Below, piece after piece: positions 1 through 5,231 of a stretch of DNA of 6,831 nucleotides. The position numbers and the translations under genes were made by a program. Origin of the DNA: Cytophagales bacterium (GTDB lineage: Bacteria > Bacteroidota > Bacteroidia > Cytophagales > Cyclobacteriaceae); contig DNZD01000168.1 of assembly GCA_003504855.1 (NCBI GenBank), forward strand, positions 1-6,831. The letters run 5' to 3'. Under the pieces are notes generated by a model. That model ran no database searches and was not told the DNA's origin. It worked only from the letters and a program-made list of their open reading frames with translations. Numbering within the stretch: the first letter of the stretch is position 1; every line of letters starts with the position of its first letter.

Positions 1-257
1 CCCTCCATTGGTTTCAACTGGCCCATTGGCACGGGCCTATGGGCAGGATCACGGCTTTTTGTGTAGATGCCGGATTCCGTTCGCAGGGTGTCGGGCAACA
101 ACTGCTGGGCGCCTGCGAAGCCTTTCTCTTTAGTAAAGGATGCCTGAAACTCGAGGTTACCAGCAATGAGCGCCGGGAAAAAGCGCATCAGTTTTACCGG
201 AAGGCGGGTTATACGGAGGATTCACGCCGTTTTGTGAAATACGCAAAAGCGGGTTAG
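1..257 (+). CDS. GNAT family N-acetyltransferase, C-terminal part (5' end outside window)
   Basis: This is the C-terminal part of a GNAT-fold acetyltransferase, a family that moves the acetyl group of acetyl-CoA to an amine on a small molecule or protein. The reading frame is open from base 3 with no upstream stop, so the ATG at 39 is probably internal (GPMGRITAF) and about half of the usual 140-160 residues lies before the window. Visible are beta-strand 4 (GRITAFCVD), the acetyl-CoA pyrophosphate-binding motif A (RSQGVGQQLL, fitting Q/RxxGxG/A), and the C-terminal motif B region (LEVTSNERREKAHQFYRKAGY), where the Asn/Arg and FYxKxGY pattern is typical. The protein ends FVKYAKAG before a TAG stop. 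The substrate cannot be deduced. It points the same way as the next gene but is separated from it by 112 bases, so co-transcription is uncertain. Confidence 0.88.
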   Translation, partial: LHWFQLAHWHGPMGRITAFCVDAGFRSQGVGQQLLGACEAFLFSKGCLKLEVTSNERREKAHQFYRKAGYTEDSRRFVKYAKAG

Positions 258-277
258 CCTGCTTTACCGACTCAATT

Positions 278-298
278 CCGGCATTGGCCGACGGCCGG
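278..298. repeat. Short GC-rich inverted repeat in the intergenic gap
   Basis: CCGGC at 278-282 can pair with GCCGG at 294-298 around an 11-base loop, and an alternative GGCCG/CGGCC pairing sits at 286-296. It lies 20 bases after the acetyltransferase stop, where a terminator might be expected. No T-run follows, so a classic intrinsic terminator is not supported. The rest of the 258-369 gap shows no convincing promoter or RNA structure. Confidence 0.2.
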
Positions 299-369
299 CC
301 CACTACCACCTATATCCGGTAGCCGTTGATGTCAAAGCAGCGTTTCTTTACAAAAGCAAATTAAACATT

Positions 370-1080
370 ATGGAAGAACAGCAAGTAAAGAGCCATGATT
401 CCCGTTCAGGTCGGGTAATGGCAGGCCTCGTATTGATCGCAGTTGGTTCACTCATCTTTGCCGACAGGGCCGGGGTATTTGTACCACATTGGATATTTTC
501 CTGGCAGGTATTGTTGATCGCTATCGGTACGTATATCGGCGCAAGAAGGTCGTTCCGTCCCGGCGGCTGGTTGATTCCGATTGGTATCGGTGTCGTGTTT
601 CTTGTGGATGATCTCTGGTTTGACTTCGCAGATTTTCGACCATTCTTGTGGCCAACCATACTAATTGGTATCGGAGTATACATGATTGCTCGACCGCGGC
701 GATCGCGAAAGTCTTTTGAAAAGACCAACGACATTCTCTCAGAAGAGAACATCGATTCCGTTAATGTCTTTGGCGGGAGCAAGACCAATGTCATCTCCAA
801 GAATTTCAAGCATGGCGAGGTCACTACTTTTTTTGGCGGCACCGAAATCAATTTCTCCCAAGCTGATATTGAATCAACGGCACGATTAGAGATCCTTCAG
901 GCTTTTGGAGGCACGAAATTGATTATTCCAGCGCATTGGAATGTCCGTTCTGAAATGGTTTGTATTCTGGGTGGCGTGAATGAAAAGCGTGCGGCGTCCA
1001 AAGACGTGATCAACCATGAAAAGACCCTGATTCTGGAAGGCACTTGCCTCTTTGGAGGTATTGACATCAAGAGCTATTAA
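370..1080 (+). CDS. LiaF-like membrane protein (four-helix N-terminus plus C-terminal LiaF-type beta domain)
   Basis: This 236-residue protein has a LiaI/LiaF-like transmembrane region (DUF5668 type) and a C-terminal domain like the 'cell wall-active antibiotics response' domain of LiaF. Four hydrophobic segments are visible at about residues 16-33, 41-58, 66-80 and 92-108, followed by a basic stretch (RPRRSRK) that should face the cytoplasm. From about residue 128 there is a soluble region with five F/L-GG turns, at residues 134, 155, 179, 200 and 228 (FGG, FGG, FGG, LGG, FGG), as expected for a short beta-solenoid. In Firmicutes LiaF is a membrane inhibitor of the LiaS sensor kinase in envelope stress; a similar role towards the downstream LytS-type kinase is inference. 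The start is ATG at 370 with an A-rich leader (AAATTAAACATT) and no Shine-Dalgarno, normal for Bacteroidota. The next gene begins 23 bases after the stop. Confidence 0.85.
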   Translation: MEEQQVKSHDSRSGRVMAGLVLIAVGSLIFADRAGVFVPHWIFSWQVLLIAIGTYIGARRSFRPGGWLIPIGIGVVFLVDDLWFDFADFRPFLWPTILIGIGVYMIARPRRSRKSFEKTNDILSEENIDSVNVFGGSKTNVISKNFKHGEVTTFFGGTEINFSQADIESTARLEILQAFGGTKLIIPAHWNVRSEMVCILGGVNEKRAASKDVINHEKTLILEGTCLFGGIDIKSY

Positions 1081-1103
1081 TTCCATCACCATCGACTCAG
1101 CTC

Positions 1104-1445
1104 ATGAACTGGTATATTGCTAAATTAATCTTTAAAGTATCGACCAGCAGTGTCATGACACAATTTGACGAACACCTGCGATTGATTCAGGCTGACGATT
1201 TGGAGGATGCTGTCTTCAAAGCGCGTTTGTTAGGCATTACCGAGGAAGATCAATTTTTCAATGAGAAAAAGAGCCTCGTGAGTTGGGAGTTTGTCAATGT
1301 TTCAGACGTCCGGCTGCTGGAAGAACTAGCACACGGTGCTGAACTTTACTCCTGCATCTACGAAACAAGTGAAGGCAGGCGATACATTCGCGATGTACAC
1401 CAAAGGGCCCAGGCCCTGCAGGCTAAAATGACTATCATCGGATGA
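1104..1445 (+). CDS. DUF4288 domain-containing small protein
   Basis: This 113-residue protein matches the DUF4288 family, whose function is not known. Family-like features are the N-terminal MNWYIAKLIFKV strand, the QFDEHLRLIQADDLEDA segment at about residues 20-36, the KARLLGITEEDQF helix at about 39-51, and WEFVNVSD at about 61-68. Residues 70-113 look mainly helical and polar. No signal peptide or membrane segment is seen, so it should be cytoplasmic. Its stop TGA (1443-1445) overlaps the kinase start ATG (1442-1444) as ATGA, which suggests translational coupling and roughly matched output with the kinase. The start ATG at 1104 is preceded by no clear ribosome binding site. The position between a LiaF-like gene and a two-component pair suggests an accessory role in that signalling module, but this is inference from context only. 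Confidence 0.82.
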   Translation: MNWYIAKLIFKVSTSSVMTQFDEHLRLIQADDLEDAVFKARLLGITEEDQFFNEKKSLVSWEFVNVSDVRLLEELAHGAELYSCIYETSEGRRYIRDVHQRAQALQAKMTIIG

Positions 1446-2476
1446 CCGTCAATACCACGTTGTCATATCGAAAAGTTATTTTGGCCTACATTGCCTGGTG
1501 GGCACTGTGGTGTGTGGCTCAAACCTTCCTGTTGGCGCAATCATTTGCGCTCCATCTGGCCTGGCAAGATGCGATAGTAACCCAACTCATTACGGCCATC
1601 GCCGGATATGCCATCAATACCTCCATGCATGCCTACCAGCCTAGCGAGCGCAATGCATTCTTTGTGGTGTTTCAGTCGTTGGCCCTTGCGGGCGTAAGTG
1701 TTTGGGTCATGCACCTGATTATGGGTTGGCTGGTGCCTGAGGAAAAACCATATCTCGCCTGGCTGACTACTACCCTCGAATTTCGTTTTGGATATGTATG
1801 GCTTATGCTGCTCCTGGTTGCCGTGCTCACCTGGTTCTGGGTGTACATTGCCGATAGTGTTGAGAGCGCACAACGAAAAGAGGCAGCCGCACAATTGGCG
1901 AGAGATGCCGAGCTGGCGAACCTGCGTCGTCAATTGCAACCACATTTTCTTTTTAACAGTCTCAACTCCATCAGTGCTCTGGTCAGTCATCAGCCGGAGC
2001 AAGCCCGCACGATGGTTCAGCAGTTATCCGATTTCCTGCGGGGTACACTCAGGCAGGATGATCACTCCCTGGTGACTCTCGAAGAGGAACTACATCACCT
2101 TGCGTTGTATCTGGCGATTGAAAAAGTGCGATTTGGTCACCGCCTTCAAACCACCATGGCAATTGCAGATGAAACACGAGTAGCGAGAATGCCATCGCTC
2201 CTCCTGCAGCCAATTATGGAAAATGCCATTAAGTTTGGATTATACGACACTGTCGGTGAAACCACCATCTCTGTATCAGCAACCCTGAACGAGCAACACC
2301 TGGTCATTCACATAACCAATCCATTCGATTCCGGCACGGTCATGAACCGACCTGGAACCGGATTTGGACTTACCTCCGTTCAACGAAGGCTTTACCTATT
2401 GTATCTTAGAAACGACCTTCTTGCCACTGAACGCAACGAAACTGAGTTTATCACCACTGTCCGCATACCCCAATGA
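1442..2476 (+). CDS. LytS/YehU-type sensor histidine kinase
   Basis: This 344-residue membrane kinase belongs to the LytS family (His_kinase domain plus HATPase). Four hydrophobic segments lie at about residues 11-32, 43-60, 72-96 and 115-138 with only short loops, so there is no large extracellular sensor domain. A charged linker, probably a coiled coil, follows at about 140-162. The phosphoacceptor is expected to be His168 in QLQPHFLFNSLN. The ATP-binding domain shows the N-box LLQPIMENAIKFGLY (Asn261) and the glycine-rich GTGFGL (305-310). It should autophosphorylate on His and pass phosphate to the LytTR regulator encoded next. Both junctions are ATGA overlaps: with the DUF4288 gene at 1442-1445 and with the regulator at 2473-2476. 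Length and motifs are complete for the family. The signal sensed is unknown; the LiaF-like neighbour suggests an envelope-related cue. Confidence 0.93.
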   Translation: MTVNTTLSYRKVILAYIAWWALWCVAQTFLLAQSFALHLAWQDAIVTQLITAIAGYAINTSMHAYQPSERNAFFVVFQSLALAGVSVWVMHLIMGWLVPEEKPYLAWLTTTLEFRFGYVWLMLLLVAVLTWFWVYIADSVESAQRKEAAAQLARDAELANLRRQLQPHFLFNSLNSISALVSHQPEQARTMVQQLSDFLRGTLRQDDHSLVTLEEELHHLALYLAIEKVRFGHRLQTTMAIADETRVARMPSLLLQPIMENAIKFGLYDTVGETTISVSATLNEQHLVIHITNPFDSGTVMNRPGTGFGLTSVQRRLYLLYLRNDLLATERNETEFITTVRIPQ

Positions 2477-3207
2477 TTCGGGCTATAATTATAGACGACG
2501 AACCCCTGGCCCGCAGTCTGGTAAAAGACTACCTCCGCTCACACCCTGATATCGTTGTAGTTGCAGAATGCGGCGACGGGTTTGAAGGCGTAAAAGCCAT
2601 TGCCCAATATAAACCTGACCTCCTGCTCCTCGATATTCAGATGCCAAAGATCAATGGGTTTGAGATGCTGGAGCTGTTGGATACTCCTCCCGCGGTCATC
2701 TTCACAACGGCTTTTGACGAATATGCACTTCAGGCATTTGAGCGTCACGCCGTGGATTATCTGCTCAAGCCTTATTCCCAGGAGCGATTCAATAAAGCCC
2801 TGGAAAAATGGAAAGCTCAACGCATTGAAAGTAACCGCAACACCGAGTCATTGCTGACCCAACACTCGCCACCGGATGAAATCAACAGGATTGTTGTAAA
2901 GAAAGGAAACAACATTGTCATCATTCCAGTACCAGGCATATACTATCTGGAGGCCTATGATGACTATGTGAAGATATATACCAAGGATGGATTTTATCTC
3001 AAGAAAAAAACAATGGCGCACTATGAACGTTTGCTGACTGCCGCACATTTCGTTCGGGTGCATCGCTCTTATCTCATTAACCTGCAGGAACTGACACGGA
3101 TTGAGCCCCTGGAAAAAGACAACCACATCGCTTTGCTTAAAGCGGGAGCCCGCATCCCGCTGAGTCAGTCGGGCTATCAAAAGCTCCGCGAAGCACTTGG
3201 CATTTAG
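2473..3207 (+). CDS. LytTR family response regulator
   Basis: This 244-residue regulator has an N-terminal receiver domain (about residues 1-118) and a C-terminal LytTR DNA-binding domain (about 138-242). Receiver landmarks are the acidic pair Asp8-Asp9 (IIIDDEPLA), the phosphoacceptor Asp54 in LLLLDIQMPKINGFEML, the switch Thr78/79 in VIFTTAFDEYAL, and Lys99 in VDYLLKPY. In the LytTR part the typical YYLEAYDDYVKIYT strand, the helix with HFVRVHRSYLINL (about 192-204) and the end IPLSQSGYQKLREAL are clear. It is the cognate partner of the kinase just upstream, with which it overlaps by 4 bases (ATGA). Proteins of this type bind promoter DNA as dimers on short direct repeats and usually activate transcription. 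Its targets are unknown; autoregulation of this operon is possible. The TAG stop (3205-3207) overlaps the stop of the convergent DUF2461 gene. Confidence 0.95.
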   Translation: MIRAIIIDDEPLARSLVKDYLRSHPDIVVVAECGDGFEGVKAIAQYKPDLLLLDIQMPKINGFEMLELLDTPPAVIFTTAFDEYALQAFERHAVDYLLKPYSQERFNKALEKWKAQRIESNRNTESLLTQHSPPDEINRIVVKKGNNIVIIPVPGIYYLEAYDDYVKIYTKDGFYLKKKTMAHYERLLTAAHFVRVHRSYLINLQELTRIEPLEKDNHIALLKAGARIPLSQSGYQKLREALGI

Positions 3208-3863
3208 GCCAACGCCTCTTTCATATAATCAACCAGCGGTTTCATGGCTTGGCTGGCTGCTGAGAGATTCTTCACAAAGCGGGGATTACACACATCGGCA
3301 TCCGTAAAATTGTGGGTGACAATAAAACTCCGGTTCTTCAGCCATTCAATTCGCGGATGATCTTTCGCATAGCCTTTCGGCGCCGTCTTTAATCGGTCAA
3401 AATCACCAAAGTCTTTAAACCATTTCCGGAAAGACTTATCCTTCATGATCTTTTCAAGTTTGTCACCATTGTAATCTATCTCCTGCCGGATCTTGCCGAG
3501 GTTGGTTGGATCGGGCATGTAAATACCACCCGCGAGAAAGCTCCCACCTGGCTCCAGGTGCAGGTAGTATCCGGGCTCCTGCACAAGCTTGCCATTGGGT
3601 GAAAATCCTGCTCCCATGTTTGTCTTGTAGGGTCGCTTGTCTTTGCTGAAGCGAACATCCCGGTAGATACGGAATGGCAATTTCTTTGGGTTCAATGATG
3701 CCAATTCGGGATGGAAATTGATGAGTTCATGCAAATAAGCAGTCACGAGGGCTTCAAAAGATTCTTTACATTCCAGGTACGTGCCTTTGTTCTTTTCAAA
3801 CCATACCCGGTTGTTGTTGCGCGAGAGCGATTTCAGAAACTTGAGGGTCTTGACCAAGTCCAT
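3204..3863 (-). CDS. DUF2461 family protein (TIGR02453 type)
   Basis: This protein belongs to the DUF2461/TIGR02453 family, conserved in many bacteria and without an established biochemical role. With the ATG at 3863 it has 219 residues, close to the usual family length. An in-frame GTG two codons upstream (3869) is possible, but ATG is preferred. Family landmarks are RNNNRVWFEKNK (about residues 15-26), FRIYRDVRFSKDKRPYKTN (64-82), GYYLHLEPGGSFLAGGIYMP (98-117) and KGYAKDHPRIEWLKNRSF (163-180). No signal peptide or membrane segment is visible, so it is probably cytoplasmic. It lies 18 bases downstream of murF on the same strand and is probably co-transcribed with it. Its TAA stop (minus-strand 3206-3204) overlaps the regulator gene stop coming from the other side, so there is no space for a terminator between the two genes. 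Confidence 0.9.
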   Translation of the reverse strand: MDLVKTLKFLKSLSRNNNRVWFEKNKGTYLECKESFEALVTAYLHELINFHPELASLNPKKLPFRIYRDVRFSKDKRPYKTNMGAGFSPNGKLVQEPGYYLHLEPGGSFLAGGIYMPDPTNLGKIRQEIDYNGDKLEKIMKDKSFRKWFKDFGDFDRLKTAPKGYAKDHPRIEWLKNRSFIVTHNFTDADVCNPRFVKNLSAASQAMKPLVDYMKEALA

Positions 3864-3881
3864 GTTCACATAGTTTTATAG

Positions 3882-5165
3882 CTATAACACTTCAGCGACC
3901 TTTTCCATGGCCATGCCACGGGAACCTTTGATGAGGATCGTTGCATTGGAAATCGGGTTGGCCTTAAGGGTCGCTATTAATTCATCACGCGTGCGATAAA
4001 ATTTCCCTTGTGGGAAAGTAGACCGGGCATGTTGCATCAACTCGCCACACAAATAAGCCTCATCAATCTTCTTTTCCATGAGCACGCTACCGATGTGCTG
4101 GTGCTCGGCAGCGGCTTCTTCCTCGAGTTCAAACATATCGCCGATGATCGCAATTTTTTTGCTGGCATTCATCCGCGCCAGGCTGTCAATAGCCGCTTCC
4201 ATGGATGTGGGGTTGGCGTTGTAGGCGTCAAGGATAATGGTATTGGTTCCCTTTTGAATGACCTGCGAGCGCATGTTCCCCGGTGCATATGCTTCGATCG
4301 CTTTCGCTGCGTCATCCAGTTGCACGCCGAAATATTTTCCAATGCATAATGCTACGGCAATGTTTTCAAAATTGTATGCACCAACCAATTGTGATTTGAT
4401 GGTCCTCCCCTCCCCAACGCGTACCTCGAGGAAAGGCTCTGTCTGGGTGAGGTCGCATTGCAGGAAATTACCCTTGGCCGGGTAAAGAACAGGGTCTTTG
4501 AATCGCTTGATCATGGCCGACAAAATTGGATTGGCCGAATTAATAAACACCGTACCGTGGTTGTCGATCAGGTGCTGATACAATTCTGTTTTTCCACGGA
4601 TGATATTTTCAAATCCCCCAAACGTACCGATATGGGCCTTGCCGATATTCGTAATGAAGCCATGCGTAGGTTGGGATATGCTGGATAACAAGGCAATCTC
4701 TCCCACGTGGTTGGCACCCATTTCAACTACGGCCATTTCATAAGATCGATCAATCGACAAAATCGTGAGCGGCACTCCAATGTGGTTGTTGAGGTTGCCT
4801 CGGGTAGCAAACGTCTTGAATTTTTTAGCTAACACGGCGCTAACCAGTTCCTTGGAGGTGGTTTTGCCATTGGAGCCGGTAAGACCAACCACCGGTATGG
4901 TCAATTGACGGCGATGGTGCCTGGCCAGGTCCTGTAAGGCAAGGAGTACATCTGGCACTAAAACACAGCGGGGATCGCCTGCATGCGCCGGTTCATCGAC
5001 GACACAATACGACGCGCCCTTAGCCAATGCCTCTATCGCAAACGCATTGGCGTTGAATGATGGCCCTTTCAATGCAAAGAATACCGAACCGGGCGTGATC
5101 TGGCGTGTATCGGTAGATACTTTACCCGATTCTAAATACTTTTGATACAAATCGCGGATATCCAT
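3882..5165 (-). CDS. murF: UDP-N-acetylmuramoyl-tripeptide--D-alanyl-D-alanine ligase (MurF)
   Basis: MurF uses ATP to join D-Ala-D-Ala to UDP-MurNAc-tripeptide, the last cytoplasmic step in making the peptidoglycan precursor peptide. With ATG at 5165 it has 427 residues, usual for the family. The frame stays open to 5225, but the extra 20 residues do not look like MurF and would overlap the divergent gene, so the inner ATG (MDIRDLYQKY) is chosen. Motifs in order are STDTR (17-21), the ATP-binding P-loop GLTGSNGKTT (94-103), GNLNNHIGVPLT (123-134), VEMGANHVGEI (147-157), ITNIGKAHIGTFGG (171-184), the expected carbamylated lysine Lys192 in RGKTELY, DAYNANPTSMEAAI (313-326), IGDMFELEEE (341-350) and IKGSRGMAMEKV (412-423). 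All three Mur ligase domains are complete. It is the first gene of the minus-strand pair, followed by the DUF2461 gene. Confidence 0.96.
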   Translation of the reverse strand: MDIRDLYQKYLESGKVSTDTRQITPGSVFFALKGPSFNANAFAIEALAKGASYCVVDEPAHAGDPRCVLVPDVLLALQDLARHHRRQLTIPVVGLTGSNGKTTSKELVSAVLAKKFKTFATRGNLNNHIGVPLTILSIDRSYEMAVVEMGANHVGEIALLSSISQPTHGFITNIGKAHIGTFGGFENIIRGKTELYQHLIDNHGTVFINSANPILSAMIKRFKDPVLYPAKGNFLQCDLTQTEPFLEVRVGEGRTIKSQLVGAYNFENIAVALCIGKYFGVQLDDAAKAIEAYAPGNMRSQVIQKGTNTIILDAYNANPTSMEAAIDSLARMNASKKIAIIGDMFELEEEAAAEHQHIGSVLMEKKIDEAYLCGELMQHARSTFPQGKFYRTRDELIATLKANPISNATILIKGSRGMAMEKVAEVL

Positions 5166-5180
5166 ACCGTTTTTTCGGTA
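5165..5180 (-). promoter_or_regulatory. Small hairpin with an A-loop abutting the murF start codon
   Basis: TACCG and CGGTA form a perfect 5-base inverted repeat around a run of six identical bases (A on the murF transcript). On that transcript the 3' arm ends with the A of the murF ATG. The A-rich loop sits where Bacteroidota ribosomes often prefer unpaired A-rich sequence, so the hairpin could affect initiation. The stem is short and a chance origin is possible. Confidence 0.25.
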
Positions 5181-5194
5181 GGAAAGATAACCCT

Positions 5195-5226
5195 GAAAAA
5201 TAACCTGCGTTACTCCACCGTTCAAT
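5195..5226 (-). promoter_or_regulatory. Candidate Bacteroidota-type promoter for murF
   Basis: On the minus strand the sequence TATTTTTC (plus coordinates 5202-5195) matches the Bacteroidota -7 consensus TAnnTTTG except for the last base. ATTG (5226-5223), containing the -33 core TTG, lies 20 bases upstream, within the usual spacing. Transcription would start near 5188, leaving a leader of about 23 bases before the murF ATG at 5165. A second weak -7 match, TATCTTTC, lies a few bases downstream of it without a clear -33 partner. This is pattern matching in an A/T-rich gap, so it is only a candidate. Confidence 0.3.
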
Positions 5227-5231
5227 TATTT

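Noticed and set aside
278..300. Intrinsic terminator after the acetyltransferase gene
   Set aside because: There is a GC-rich inverted repeat, but no T-run follows on either strand.
323..347. Possible LytTR-binding direct repeats before the LiaF-like gene (GCCGTTGAT and AGCGTTTCT)
   Set aside because: Each differs from the LytTR consensus, and the 17-base period does not match the roughly one-face spacing of about 21 bases seen for known sites.
326..369. Bacteroidota -33/-7 promoter before the LiaF-like gene
   Set aside because: TTG occurs, but the -7 position reads TACAAAAG rather than TAnnTTTG, so the match is too poor to annotate.
348..851. Minus-strand open frame of 167 residues opposite the LiaF-like gene
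   Set aside because: It is the antisense shadow of a clear membrane protein gene; its translation has low-complexity Pro/Ile/Thr content and no recognisable domain.
1541..2002. Minus-strand open frame of 153 residues opposite the kinase gene
   Set aside because: It is antisense to the membrane region and start of the His kinase domain; the kinase motifs on the plus strand are complete and the shadow shows no domain.
5166..5225. 20-residue N-terminal extension of MurF
   Set aside because: The extension (MNGGVTQVIF...) is not MurF-like and would cross the leader region; the ATG at 5165 starts a normal MurF N-terminus.
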